Positions 44,036 to 56,973 of a stretch of 64,000 nucleotides of DNA are shown piece after piece. The position numbers and the translations under genes are program-made. The notes beneath the pieces were generated by a model. It was not told the origin of the DNA, did no database searches, and saw only the letters and a list, made by a program, of their open reading frames with translations. The stretch is from Dama dama (lineage: Eukaryota > Chordata > Mammalia > Artiodactyla > Cervidae), in the NCBI RefSeq assembly GCF_033118175.1, contig NC_083689.1, positions 29,122,501 to 29,186,500 of the forward strand, read 5' to 3'. The first letter of the stretch is position 1. The number at the start of each line of letters is the position of its first letter.

Positions 44036-45030
44036 TTAAAAAGTTTCTTTAAACTTTATATTGGAGTGTCATTGATTTACAATTTGTTAGTTTCAGGTGT
44101 ACAACAAAGTGATTCACTTATACATACACATATATCCATTTATTTTTCAGATTCTTTTCTCATATCACAGAATGTTGAGTAGAATTCTCTGCGCTACACA
44201 GTAGGTCCTTGTTGATTATTTTGTATATAGTAATGTATATAGGTTAATCCCAACCTCCTAACTTATCCCCCTCCACCTTTTCCATTTAGTAACCATAAGT
44301 TTATTAGCAAAATCTGTTGAGTCTATTTTTGTTTTGTAAATAAGTTCATTTTTTAAAGATTCCATGTATAAGTGATATCATATATTATCTGTCTTTGTCT
44401 GACTTACTTCACTTAGTATGAAAATCTCTAGGTCCATCTGAATTGCTGCAAATGGCATTATTTCATTCTTTTTATGGCTGAGTAATATTCCATTATATAC
44501 ACACGCTACATCTTTTTTATCCATTCCTCTGTCTTTCAACATTTAAATTGCTGAAATGTAAATATTGTAAATAGTGCTGAAATGAACATTGGGGTGCATG
44601 TATCTTTTAAAATTATGGTTTTCTCCAAATATATGCCCAAGAGAGGGATTACTGGATTATATGGTAACTCTACTTTAGTTTTTTAAGGAACCTCCATTCT
44701 CTTCTCCATAGTGGCTGTACCAATTTACATTCCCACCAACAATGTAAGAGAGTTCTCTTTTTTCCATCCCCTCTCCAGTATTTGTTGTTTTGCTGATAAT
44801 CATTCTGACCAATCTGACATGACAAATTTAAAAATTGTTTATTCTAGTTCTGTGAAAAACATCATTGGTAATTTGATAGGGATTGCATTGAATCTGTACA
44901 TTACCTTGGGTAGTATAGTCATTTAGACAATATTGATGCTTCCAATCCAAGAACATGAAATATCTTTCCCTCTTCTTATGTCATCTTTGATTTCTTTCAT
45001 CAGTAACTTACAGCTTTCAGAGTAATAAAT
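44036..45030 (-). mobile_element. L1 3'UTR and ORF2 with an internal deletion
   Basis: Antisense L1: 3'UTR (caggtgtacaacaaagtgat, cacagtaggtccttgttgat), then the ORF2 end (gagtaatattccattatata, atatatgcccaagagaggga, gtaccaatttacattcccac). Near 44815-44825 the text jumps to a more upstream ORF2 segment (gggattgcattgaatctgta, ccaatccaagaacatg). About a kilobase of ORF2 seems to be missing at the jump. Confidence 0.85.
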
Positions 45031-45427
45031 TAAATTTTCTCTTATTTTGTGGTTTAACTGTTATATTTATGGCTCTTCTGATAAACAAGATTTATATTTC
45101 CACGTAGCTACCTCCATAGAGCTTTTGCAAGTTCCGTCAACTCTTCCTCCCAAATCCAAACAATTCTCTCCACCTTCGTTTCTACCATTCTTGCCTAAGA
45201 CACTATCTTCTCTTAGCAAGGCCATGGCAGTCATCGTCTTACTCATGATTCTCCACAACTCATTCTCCCCACCTCCCCCATTTAAAAATGTCTATGAGAT
45301 ATTACTTGTCTCCTTAGGATTCTTTAATTGCCTCAGATTACATTCAGGATAAAAGTCAAACTTCTTACTCTGGCTTCAGTTCAGTCAGTCGTGTCTGACT
45401 GTCTGTGACCCCATGAACTGCAGCACG

Positions 45428-47163
45428 TCAGGCCTCCCTGTCCATCACCAACTCCCACAGTTTACGAAAACTCATGTCCATTGAGTCAGTGATGCCATTG
45501 AACCACCTCGTCCTCTGTTGTCCCTTTCTCCCCCGGCCTTCAATCTTTCCCAACATCAGGGTCTTTTCAAATGAGTTAGTTCTTTGCACCAGGTGGCCAA
45601 AGTATTGGAGTTTCAGCTTCAACATCAGCCCTTCCAATGAACTCCCAGGACTGATCTTCTTTAGGATGGACTGGTTGGATCTCCTTGCAGTCCAAGGAAC
45701 TCTCAAGAGTCTTTGCCAACACCACAGTTCAAAAGCATCAATTCTCTGATGCTCAGCTTTCTTTATAGTCCCAACTCCCACATCCATACATGATTACTGG
45801 CAAAACCATAGCCTTGACTAGACAGACCTTTGTTGGCAAAGTAATTCTCTGCATTTTAATATGTTGTCTTGGTTGGTCATAACTTTTCTTCCAAGGAGTA
45901 AGCGTCTTTTAATTTCATGGCTGCAGTCAACATCTGCAGTGATTTTGGAGCCCCCCAAAATAAAGTTTTCCACTGTTTCCCCATCTATTTGCCATGAAGT
46001 GATGGGACCAGATGCCATGATTTTAGTTTTCTGAATGTTGAGTTTTAAGCCAACTTTTTCACTCTTGCTTTCACTTTCATCAAGAGGCTCTTTAGTTCTT
46101 TGCTTTCTGCCATAAGGGTGGTGTCATCTGCATATCTGAGATTATTGATATTTCTCTTGATTCCAGCTTTTGGTTCATCCAGCCCAGCGTTTCTCATGAT
46201 GTACTCTGCATATAAGTTAAATAAGCAGGGTGACAATATACAGCCTTGATGTACTCCTTTCCCAATTTGGAATCAGTCTGTTGTTCCATGTCCAGTTCTA
46301 ACTGTTGCTTCCTGACTTGCCTACAGATTTCTCAAGTGGCAGGTCAAGTGTTCTGGTATTCCCATCTCTTTAAGAATTTTCCAGAGTTTGTTGTGGTCCA
46401 CATGGTCAAAGGCTTTGGCATAGTCAATAAAGCAGAAATAGATGTTTTTCTGGAACCCTCTTGCTTTTTCGATGACCCAGCAGATGTTGGCAACTTGATC
46501 TCTGGTTCCTCTGCCTTTTCTAAAACCAGCTTGAACATCTGGAAGTTCATGTTTCACATACTGTTGGAAGCCTGGCTTGGAGAATTTTGAGCATTACTTC
46601 ACTAGCATGTGAGATGAGAGTGCAATTGTGTGGTAGTGTGAGCATTCTTTGGCATTGCCTTTCTTTGGGATTGGAATGAAAATTGACCTTTTCCAGTCCT
46701 GTGGCCACTGCTGAGTTTTCCAAATTTGCTGGCCTATTGAGTGTAGCACTTTCACAGCATCATCTTTTAGGATTTGAAACAGCTCAACTGGAATTCCATC
46801 ACCTCCACTAACTTTGTTTGTAGTGATGCTTCCTAAGGCCCGCTTGTCTTCACATTCCAGGATGTCTGGCTCTAGGTGAGTGATCACACCATTGTGATTA
46901 TCTGGGTCATGAAGATCTATTTTGTACAGTTCTTCTGTGTATTCTTGCCACCTCTTCTTAATATCTTCTGCTTCTGTTAGGTCCATAACATTTCTGTCCT
47001 TTATTGAGCCCACCTTTGCATGAAATGTTCCCTTGGTATCCCTAATTTTCTTGAAGAGATCTCTAGTCATTCCCATTCTATTGTTTTCCTCTATTTCTTT
47101 GCACTGATCCCTAAGGAAGGCTTTCTTATCTCTCCTCAATATTCTTTGGAACTCTGCATACAA
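45428..47163 (-). pseudogene. Decayed BovB ORF2 (RT and C-terminal region)
   Basis: Conceptual BovB ORF2 in several broken pieces. From the N-terminal side: 46594-47163 (189 codons, the region leading into the RT, with IPIPKKGNAKECSHY), 46321-46557 (RT motif A context FIDYAKAFD at 46405-46431), 46045-46236 (RT motif C YADD at 46123-46134), 45818-46018 and 45428-45787 (C-terminal region, RRIDAFELWCWQRLLRVPW-like). Stops and frameshifts separate the pieces. The endonuclease domain is lost by truncation. The two catalytic aspartate motifs survive, but no continuous protein does. It would have performed target-primed reverse transcription in the RTE clade. Confidence 0.88.
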
Positions 47164-47211
47164 ATGGATATATCTTCTTGCTATTCTTGGAATTCGGCAT
47201 TCAAATGGTTA
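47127..47211. repeat. Imperfect tandem duplication of about 43 bp at the BovB 5' edge
   Basis: The unit at 47127-47170 (tatctctcctcaatattctt) is repeated with substitutions and small gaps at 47171-47211 (tatcttcttgctattcttgg). Both correspond to one place in the BovB consensus. Confidence 0.65.
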
Positions 47212-47334
47212 TACTCTGGCTTACAAAGCTCTAAACAGTCTGAGACTACCTCTCAGACTTCCTCTTTTATGGTTACAATACTTCAGCTACATAAACATCT
47301 AAGTTTCTCAATAAAAGTAAGTTAATCTTAGTTT

Positions 47335-47603
47335 CAGAGAAGGCAATGGCAACCTACTCCAGTACTCTTGCCTGGAAAGTCCTCTGGACAGAGGAGCCTG
47401 GTAAGCTGCAGTCCATAGGGTTGTTAAGAGTCGGACACAGCTGAGCGTCTTCACTTTCACTTTTCACTTTCATGCATTGGAGAAGGAAATGGCAACCCAC
47501 TCCAGTGTTCTTGCCTGGAGAATCCCAAGGACGGGGGAGCCTCGTGGGCTGCCATCTATGGGGTCACACAGAGTCAGACACAACTGAAGTGACTTAGCAG
47601 CAG
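47335..47603 (+). mobile_element. BOV-A2 dimeric SINE
   Basis: Complete dimer (gagaaggcaatggcaaccta to gaagtgacttagcagcag). The TSD is tcttagttt at 47326-47334 and tcttaattt at 47604-47612. Confidence 0.95.
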
Positions 47604-47839
47604 TCTTAATTTATGGCATTTGCACTGGTTATTATCTCTGAATAGAAAGCATCCCTTTCAGCTCCTTGAACGAGTGGCTCAATTTTTTGTAGTATATACT
47701 TAGAAGATATTTTCCTCCAAAAATAGTTATGGTAATTTTGATCATCATGCTCAGCTTTAATTCTCACCATAGCATGTATATCACTGTTAGATCCTCTTTT
47801 TTATTGGTTGGTTTTTGGTTGAATGATCAATCTACTTAC

Positions 47840-47933
47840 TACCCATATATCCTCTGAACTACCTATCCACCCATCCATCTACCTATCTATTCACCTATAA
47901 GTGTACTTATTTAGTCATTCATCCATCAGTCTA
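47840..47933. repeat. Degenerate ATCC/ATCT tetranucleotide tract
   Basis: Runs of atcc, atct and acct units (cacccatccatctacctatc). The tract resumes at 48206-48236 beyond an inserted SINE. Confidence 0.7.
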
Positions 47934-48205
47934 CGGAGAGGGCAATGGCATCCCACTCCAGTACTCTTGCCTGGAAAATCCCATGGATGGAGGAGCCTGG
48001 TGGGCTGCGGTCCGTGGGGTCGCTAAGAGTCGGACATGACTGAGTGACCTCACTTTCACCTTTCACTTTCATGCATTGGAGAAGGAAATAGCAACCCACT
48101 CCATTGTTCTTGCCTGGAGAATCCCAGGGACGGGGGAACCTGGTGGGCCACTGTCTGTGGGGTCGCACAGAGTCAGACACGACTGAAGTGACTTAGCAGC
48201 AGCAG
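47934..48205 (+). mobile_element. BOV-A2 dimeric SINE in a microsatellite
   Basis: Complete dimer ending gacttagcagcagcag. The perfect 11-bp TSD, ccatcagtcta, lies at 47923-47933 and 48206-48216. Confidence 0.96.
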
Positions 48206-48240
48206 CCATCAGTCTATCCATCTGTTTATCCACCTCTTCT

Positions 48241-48986
48241 CTTTGACCTTCTGACAAGTACTTAAAAATGTATTTATTGCCATTTCTGAGATGTTTGGGG
48301 AGGGAGTAGAGATAAGTACATATAATTAATTTAGGTTGGGCATATAATTCATCATTCAAAACAGGATAGTTTGAGAGTAAAAGGAATTATAACTACACTG
48401 AGACAAGAGGTATAAACTGGGACTGTCTCAGGCATATGGTTACCCAATTAACTATCAGAGGTCTTTTGTTTAAATTATTGAAGCTTCATAACATTTTAAT
48501 ATTTGGTATGCTTTCTATTCCTTTCTTTATTTAATAAGACTACTGGTTATCTTAATACATTTATTCTGATGAAGTTTACATTAATGCTATCAAATTCACA
48601 TAACTCCATGTTGGGCTTTTTCTTGGAATTATGTTTCACTTGTAGCAGAAATAATGTTGTTGAGGCACATGATGTATTGCATTTGGTCAGAAATGACATT
48701 ATTAAGAAATATGATGTAACTCTCCATTTTAGTTTTTAACTATTTTTCAGAATGTTTAATATTTTGTTCATATGAATCCTATATAATTTTTAGTTAATTT
48801 CTTTCTAAATTCATTTATGTTTTGTTGAAGTGATGTAATTGGGACATGTTTTTTTTTATTGCATTTCCTTACCTATTATTGTTGGTATATAGAAAAAGTC
48901 TTAATATTTATTTATTTCATAACTATTTAGAGCCCTATTTCAGATTTTTTCTTTCATTCCATGTTATTTATGTGGGAACCATATTT
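48241..48986. other. Unassigned AT-rich sequence
   Basis: No recognised repeat or gene. Confidence 0.3.
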
Positions 48987-49508
48987 GTGCTTACTGTGGA
49001 AGATTGAATTTTTTAAAGATGACTACAATAACATTTCCATCCCATGTGCTCTTTGGCAATATGCTAGTGCCACTCCTTCACCAAGACTGCTTCCGTTGAA
49101 TATGGGCTTAGAGACTCACTTAGAGCCAATAGAATGCTGCAGACGAGATACCATGTGGCATCTGAGTCGTTCAGTTTCTGCCTATTGTTTTGAAACACTT
49201 CCCTCTGGATGCTCTCTGTTGGGATGCTCCTGAGCTCGCAGATGCCACAGTGTGAGGAGTCCAAGCCCCATGGGGAAGCTTGGTATGCAGGTATTCTAGT
49301 TTATTCAGATGAGCATTTTAGTTATATCTGCCTAGGCACCAGCCATGTGAGTGAAGAAACTTCCACAGGATTCATCTTAGTCACCCCAGCCATTCTTCCT
49401 AGCTGAATTCCTAAGGCATTGAGGAGCAGGGCATGCCCACAGTGCCTTGTCCACATTCCTCGCGCTCTGAGTCCTAGAACTAAGTTTGTGGTTGTTATAT
49501 AGTAACAG
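48987..49508 (+). mobile_element. MaLR-type LTR (MLT1-like)
   Basis: Sense LTR landmarks: ttttttaaagatgactacaa, acatttccatcccatgtgct, agagccaatagaatgctgca, caccagccatgtgagtgaag, and an end resembling ctaagtttgtggttgttata. No coding region adjoins it. Confidence 0.65.
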
Positions 49509-49534
49509 GTAAGGGAAGAATCAGGGGTCAGTGA

Positions 49535-49735
49535 ATAGGATGAGTAGTCACAGCAACTTTGCCATTTGTTAGTCTTGAGACTTTCATATCAATTCAGCTT
49601 TCTTAGACTCAAGTTTCCTTATCTGTAAAATGGGACTACTGTTATCTGCCTTCCAAAACTAGAGAATTGGCGAGAATCAAATGAGAAAATTGTGAAAGTA
49701 CTTTGTGAAAATTGATGTGCAAGTGTAAACAACTC
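49535..49735 (+). mobile_element. MIR SINE
   Basis: tttccttatctgtaaaatgg, agaatcaaatgagaaaattg and aaagtactttgtgaaaattg match MIR in order. Confidence 0.75.
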
Positions 49736-49777
49736 TCCATAACTATGTAGAGATACATAAAGACTGATTTGGGGATT

Positions 49778-49797
49778 TATATATATATATATATATT
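49778..49797. repeat. TA microsatellite
   Basis: About ten TA units. Confidence 0.9.
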
Positions 49798-52700
49798 TCT
49801 TTGTATCATCAAATAGGCTTAATGATTTCCCTGGGCAAAGCCAGCCAGACCATGTGAGAAAGGAGATTCTGGCCCTATTGAACCACATGCTAGATCTGTA
49901 AAACACAAACTCTCTGCTCTTTAAAGAAAAATGACTGAAACTTCTTCTGGGCAAGGCATGATTTATGTGGTTCTATTTAGGATTGAAGAAATCCAAATAT
50001 CTCAGAAGTGACCTGAGGTAAAACTGAAACTGCTAGAGAGTGTCTCATCTTTGTTGAGGTTTTTCTTTATAACCTAAGGTCACCGTGTTAGAAACAATGG
50101 AAACTACTAGTTGGAGAGTTGCTTACTCCGTGACTCCAAGGCATCGGCCACAATGGCTTATATCTCCAGCATGAAGTGCCGGACTATCCATGATGAAGCC
50201 AAGCTCACCAATTTCCATGTAGCTCAAGAAAATCAGAGTTTGATTTTTTTTTTTTTTAAATGACCTTTAGAAGAGCAGCGAGAGGGATCTCACTCAATGT
50301 TTCCACTCTGTTTTCTTGTGAATCTAAAAAAAGAAGGTGTTTATACAGAACATATTAAGATGTGAACTTCCTGATTTTTATGCTTGGGTTCTCCAAACCA
50401 ACTTCTGCTCACCCTCTTTTTGACTCTCTTAATTCTGCTTTATCTGAAATAATTGAGCATCCCTTTTAGTTGTCTGTTTAAAGAATTGTACACTCTGAAT
50501 AGGCAAGGCTTAAGGGTAGTGTGGTCTACTGGAAGGGATATTTACTTTTCAGTAAAACCTTACTTTTCAGTAAGATCCAAATCTTACTACACACTTATTA
50601 ACAACACTGACTTCAGCTATGCCTACACTTTTTTTAAGCTCAGAAATGGGGTAAAACAGGAATAATACTATTTACCTCCTGGTGCTATTATAAGGATTAA
50701 ATGACCTCTTGTGTTTGGGGAAACAAAGTCTTGTTGACATTTTTACCCCAGCTTCCCTGGATCAGATTATCTACCAACATTACTGCTGAAGATCCCAGCA
50801 GTTTCCTTCCTCTTTGTCAGTTTCCTCCAGGCATTTCTGGAACTTCCCAGGTGTTTCTACACATGCTCATGCATGGGTCTCCAGCCTCATAGTTTAGAAT
50901 GAAACAGCTCCTCCTCAGCCTCTAGCTCTTTACCCTGTAGTCTTCAAGCTAGAGATTAGACGTTAAATTCTTTTCTATAGTCCTGTTTTCCTTATCACCC
51001 TGATTTACCTTCCTGTTCAAGTTTGCAACTTAACTACCTCTTATGTGAATGAAAATGGATTCATGAAACAGACTTGGGGATCACCAGACCTTCTAGTTCC
51101 CAGGCATAGCAGATGCTGAGTTCTAATTTGGGCTTCCTGGGACACCTGGTACACTGAGTCTCACGCCCATGATCCAGGAGGGGCTAGGTGACATATCCAC
51201 GGCCACACAGTCAGGTCTCAAACTCAGGTCTTACATGCCACAGTGGAGTTAGGCTCTGGAGCTAGAGGCCTCAAAACTGGGATCAGCTCTTTTCTCCCGG
51301 GTGGCTTTGGAAAAGTGCAGCCTGCAACAGTAGACTCAAAGGTCATTTTGTGGCTCAGCCTGGTAGTGGCCTTCCATGATACTGACCTCTAAAGGTCACC
51401 CTGAGAAACCTATGGCTCCTTCTTACTCAGTGGGAAAAAAAAGAAAAAGCACATCTTTATTTTTCACCTTGGCAAATACTGGAGTGTACTTTTCCTGAGT
51501 AAATAACCATTCTTTGTGTTTAATTTCTATTGTGTATTCATAGTTTCCGTTTGTGGGCAGAGTCATGGCTTAAATTAAGCTGACCTCGTAGCATTTCATA
51601 GCCGGCTTCATTTTAATTCCCTCCCTTTCCTTTTGCATGTTGTTAAGGTGCTGGAATATTTCTTGGGTGTGTTGGCAGAGAAGCGAAGTAGTGAAGTCAC
51701 ACACTGGCATAGAGAATAATCTGGGAAATTTTGATCCCCTATCAAAGAAGCAAACCAGCCAGCTTCCAGATTCAGGTGCAAGTGACATGCAGTTTAGTGC
51801 TCATGGGAATCAGATTAGACTGCCCATTCAGCTCACTACCATGAACACTCCCTGAAACTCTGAGGTTGAAAATCAATATAGCATTGGTTTCTGGTCAAAA
51901 AACTTAGAACTGTACCGATAGAGTCAAAAAAGATGCACAGTCAGTTAAAAAAAGCTTTCAGAGTGATGTCTGCAGGTCTCTCAACGTCTCAGCCAAATAT
52001 TTTCTACTTTTTGGAGGGTCTGGACTCAGACCTCAGAAAAATACAAAAGCTCTAGGTTTTATCTTGGAGACTACTGAGATAGGAAAGTCATACCTGCATT
52101 ATTTTGTATAAGGAGAAGGGGACTTCCTATCACTATTATGTTATAACCAGAACTTTTATCCTTAGAAATATTCGGTTGAAAATGTCTTCTGAAGAATTTA
52201 TTTATGTCCTTCTTCATTGTCCTGATTCAGATTTCACTTCAGTGTCTTTTTTAAACCTTTTGGCCTGGAATGTAAACCAAATTGAAACAGGTATCAAAAC
52301 CCCTAACCACCAGACTGACTATCTAACCCTGAAGCAAAGACAGATTAATCAGTCAATATTTATTTAAGATAAAGCATAAATAAAAGGGTCTGTTTGAATT
52401 TTTTCCTTTCCTTTTGAAATCTTATTGATTAGGTTTGACATAAAACACACTTTTTTTCTTCTTTTGATCAAGAACATCAAAATACTCTCAGAAATGAACT
52501 GAAAAAAATGTCTGGATTTTTAATTGGAAGGCCTACAATCAAAGGAAGAGATTAGCTGAGTGTTTGGGCCCTTAGGAAGATGTGTCTTATTACCTGAGAG
52601 GCTGGGAAGATTAATAAGCTTTTTGCAACCATAGGTTATTTCTTGCTGGTGTCCCCCCTTGATTTTACGAAGTTGATTATCTGAGACTTGGACTGATTCC

Positions 52701-53239
52701 TATATTCTCTTGGTGCTGTGTTGGCTAGGAAGCCCTTGGAATGGCTGGGAAACTGTTAACTAATCAAATCATTGTTCTGTGCCCTTCTATTAGTTCCCGG
52801 AGCTTATAAGGCAGATTAGGTTCAGCTCCAGCTTTCTCGGGGGGAAAAAGGACAAAAAGCCTGATTTTCAAAAGGTATTGTAGGAAAGTTCTCCCTCTTA
52901 TGCTTGCATTATTTAAAATAATTACCCTAACACCTGCACTTTGCTTTCTTCAAGGATCTCAAATTTTTTTGTACTAGACAAAAATAAACCCCAACTTTGT
53001 ACACTGAAATTTGCAGAGAAACAAGCCTGACATTTCCGTTAGTGTTCAAGTGAATGATGACCAAGCAGCTCACATTAGAGCCCTCCAGCCTTCAACTAAA
53101 TGTAACAGGAAGTTACTCTTGACACTTTGGGGGACAATTGTCCTCTACACTCCACACCATTTGTGTATATCTAGAAGTCTCACTGTTGTCACTTATCTTG
53201 CATTTGGATCAATTTGTCCCAAAGATAAGAGTTTCCATT
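49798..53239. other. Largely unassigned 3.4 kb
   Basis: Contains weak MIR traces at about 50640-50710 (plus) and 51170-51245 (minus), and a T14 run near 50246. No gene was recognised. Confidence 0.35.
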
Positions 53240-53400
53240 TTAAAATAACAATAACTGACATTTATTGATTGCTTGTTATGAACCTGTAGAAAGCTCTGTA
53301 TATATTGACAAATCTTTAACACCAACTGATGAGGGAGGTTTTTTTATTCCCATTTCACACAGGAAGAAAGTAGAGGCGATGTTGTACATTGCCTAACTAT
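53240..53400 (-). mobile_element. MIR SINE
   Basis: Antisense MIR (ctgacatttattgattgctt, ttattcccatttcacacagg, agaaagtagaggcgatg). Confidence 0.75.
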
Positions 53401-53404
53401 GTAG

Positions 53405-53512
53405 GCTCTTTAAGAGCCTGGCTTCTTTTGTTCACTGGTGTATCCTCAGCATTTAACAGAATGCCTGGCATATAGATGTTCAGTAAATACTTGTAGGATG
53501 AATGCACAAACA
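53405..53512 (+). mobile_element. L2 3' end remnant
   Basis: ttgttcactggtgtatcctc, agaatgcctggcatatagat and cagtaaatacttgtaggatg follow the L2 tail. Confidence 0.75.
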
Positions 53513-53744
53513 ACTCTGGAGTCACATAGCCAACTGGGACCCAGGTTCAGCTCTCTGACCAACGCCTGTGCCCTTTGTAGCCTCAGCACACATTTTCAGG
53601 CAGTGTAGCTGCCCTGCGATCTCACTAACCTCAGAAGAGAAAAATAAGGCAGGCTTCTTACTGTCATAGCCTCTGTAAAATCACCAGTGAAAGCAGGATC
53701 AGAGTACTTAGGGCTGCTGTTGTTTGGGTTTAATACAGTCTGAT

Positions 53745-53937
53745 GAGCTAAAGAAGTAACATGGTGTGGTGGCATCTGACAGAACTCTTAATCTCTCATT
53801 GGTCCAATCCCCTCATCTGTCAAATAGAAATAAGTATACTTACCCATACAGGTATTGTGAAGGTTAAATGAAAGCAGTGTAGATGAAACCACCTAGCTCC
53901 AATGTCTTGTGCAGAATGAGCATTCGGTATTAGTTTA
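53745..53937 (+). mobile_element. MIR SINE
   Basis: cctcatctgtcaaatagaaa, ggtattgtgaaggttaaatg and gcagaatgagcattcggtat match MIR. Confidence 0.75.
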
Positions 53938-56329
53938 CCTTGTCTTTCTCCCATTGAATCTGAAGCTGTGTCACATTTTTGGACAGGCAACAAAATCCTC
54001 TGCTTTTTTTTGGATGGGGAGAGCCTGGACAAGGACATTCACCCTAGGGAATGAAAGAATGCAAATGTAGTTAATTTGTACTGACTGTTCTGCAGGTAGA
54101 AACGTTCCCTTGCAGATATTCAGATAGTTCAGCACATGTGTAAAATGCTCTGAGATAATCCTGGCATTTGTGGACGCGGAAAAAAAGCCAAACAGACGGA
54201 GGGGTTGTGGATGCTGGAGTAGAGCCTAATTAAATAGGTTATGAAACGCCATAGGTAATGTCTAAGGCCCTAGCTGTTTGGAAGGTTAGGAGGGAAGTCT
54301 TTTCAAGATTGTTATTGAGAGGGAGGGGTGATATTTAAGTAATACAAAGGATTCAAATTTTAAGAAAACCTGTATTTTAACAAAGATGCACATATAGATC
54401 TAAAAGTATCTGAAGATATCCCTTATAGAAAAAAAAGGAATGGATCCCCAAATTTAATTGAAATGCTTTTGGACTCTTTTCTTGAATACAGAGTGGGATC
54501 CTATGTGGGACTGAAGAGGGAGGGGAAGCCTTGGGGGAAAGAAAAGCGAAGTGGGGAGCTTGACTGAAGAGAGAGGTCACCTGTGTTGCCGGCCCTGGAT
54601 CTCTGCTCATCTCAGCTGCGCCCTGCAGCAGGAGCTAGCTTTGGAGATGAGCTTTAATTTTGAAGAAGGAAAGGAAAAGAAAGGATGGCAAAGCACACGT
54701 GCTAGAGGCTTCCTGTAGACAGGAGTCTTGGAAGCCCTGTTCTCTCTTGAGAGCCGCTGGCATATTCCCCATGTGCTGCTCTGAGCCTGCAGGGGTTTGC
54801 CATCTAAATTCAGAAGAAAATGTTTTATTCCAAACAGGTCACTCAGCCAGAACCAAGCAGAGTCCCCAGATGGGAAAACGAGCTCTCCCTGATTTTCCAG
54901 TTTCCTGATTTACAGACACCCAGAGGCTTGATCTTTATAAACTGTCTTGGAGATTTCAACAACTGAAAGATGGCCTTGAGTTGGAATGTTTTCCCCTTGA
55001 GATGATGGGTAATAAAGCCAGATTTAGGAATGGGAAAGATAAAGCAAATGTGAAGTCCCCTTTGTCTTTTCTCTTTCAGCCTCCTGCAGGGCTACTTCAA
55101 GGAGCAGTGTGAGGAGGGGGTGTCTCTCTGTTTATATCACTATTTCCATGGCCACTTCACGTGTCTTCCTTTTGTCTGCCTTATTCTTTAACACCCCAAT
55201 CCCCCCTTCCAGCTATTAAATGTCCTGTCTTCTCTTTTCTTTCTTTCTAGTAGACTCACACAAGAATTTCCTAGCATGACAGATTTAGAGATGCCCCTTT
55301 TCATGTCTCCTAAATGCAAGAGAGTTTTACTTTAGAGTTAATTTAAAAGAATATTCCTCTGAAAACTTCACTTACTTGGAAAGACTTTTGAGATAATTTG
55401 ATACAGGGTAGGGTGTACCAGAATGAGGGCTGTGCCTTCCAGCATTGCAGTTCATGGTAGGTCCCAAGCAAAGTAAAATAAATTTGTCTTCAGTAACATG
55501 ATAGCCCCTGAGAAAACTGAAATATAATTAAGAGATGACCTAACATGTTTTCTGTGAGGATGATCGCTGACTAAATTATCAACACTGTACCTTGGTAATG
55601 TGATTATCAAGCTTGATAAGAATTCTAAAGATCTGGTTATTCATATCTGATTCCTAAATGCCTAAAATCAACTTTAGATTATTTATGCATAGTTAAACCA
55701 AAGCATTTGGCCTTCTCCTATTATGTAGCATTCCTCCCCTTCTATAATATATTTGAGAAAGTGACAATGATTCAAGATCCATGATATATTCTATATAATT
55801 ATATGTCTAATACTAATTATTTTGTTGGCTGTGTAGCTCTTTTGGGGATTGCACCCTTATCTCTTTGCCAGTAACCCTCTTCATTTCTTTATCCATCCTG
55901 GCTTATTTGTTTAGTCCACAGATGGTGAATGCCTACAAGCACATAATGTTACATGCTGGGCATTGGAAATGCAGTGCTGAATGGACAGACATAGCTAGGG
56001 CATTCTGGAGCTTAACATCCACTGGTTTCTTTAAGTGTTTTATTAAGAAAAAAGTAAGAAAAAAAAAAAGGTTTTTCCTTCACTTGCACATCAGTACTTT
56101 CAAACAGCAAATATAATATATCCTACTTAAAGGTTGAAATAATTTAACTCATAAGACCATACCTTGAACTCAATCATTTATCAAGCTACAAAGTACCTGT
56201 AGGGTGTGAGTCATTGAATATGACAAGATATACCACAAATAAAACCCAGCTGCAGTTTGAGGAATGTATAGCATAGACATATACACAGTTTCATTTTTTT
56301 CTACTTTTGAGTTAGCTTTCATTTCGGAA
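53938..56329. other. Unassigned 2.4 kb
   Basis: No gene recognised. About 55870-56010 (catgctgggcattggaaatg, ggagcttaacatcc) resembles an ancient mammalian repeat I cannot name confidently. Confidence 0.3.
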
Positions 56330-56561
56330 TTTATTTTATAAAGGGATAATTTACATGAAGTAAAATTGATCTTAAGTTTTCAGCTTAATTTTGATAAATG
56401 CATATGATTACACAAGGCATACATACCTCTAATAGGATAAAGACTATTTTCACCATCCCAAAAAGTTTCTTTCCCTCATCCAGTCAATTCCCTCCTTTCC
56501 CCAATCCCAGAATCTACTACTGTTCCAAATTCTCTCACCATAGATTAAGTTTGTCTGTTCT

Positions 56562-56691
56562 TAGTTCAGTCGCTCAGGCGTGTCCGACTCTTTGTGACCC
56601 CATGAATCTCAGCACGCCAGGCCTCCCTGTCCATCACCAACTCCTGGAGTTTACCCAAACTCATGTCCATCGAGTCGGTGATGCCACCCAG
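56562..56691 (-). mobile_element. BovB 3' fragment (130 bp)
   Basis: Antisense BovB terminus (agttcagtcgctcaggcgtg, ccatcaccaactcctggagt, tgatgccacccagcca) inside L1. Confidence 0.88.
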
Positions 56692-56973
56692 CCACTTCCT
56701 ATAAATGGAATTAAATAGAAGGTACTTTGAGGTTTCTGGGTTTTTCCCCTCTTTATGTTATGTTTCTGAGACTCTTCCATATTACTGAGTATATCAGTAA
56801 CTGGTTCCATTTAAATTCTAAGTAACATTCCAGTGCATAGATATACCAGAATTATTTATCCATGTAGTTATAAGTGGACATTTGGCTTGTTTTTAGTTAT
56901 TATAGTCATACTTCTTATACCAGTCTCTTTGTGGACATTTTTAAAATTTCTCTTGAGTGAAGACATAAAATGG

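Larger units (their letters stand above)
45377..47211 (-). mobile_element. BovB LINE, 5'-truncated (1.8 kb)
   Basis: The longest BovB here. It is antisense, from its 3' end (cagttcagtcagtcgtgtct) back through the reverse transcriptase and into the linker upstream. The perfect 11-bp TSD, tactctggctt, lies at 45366-45376 and 47212-47222. The 5' terminal 85 bp is an imperfect tandem duplication. Confidence 0.95.
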
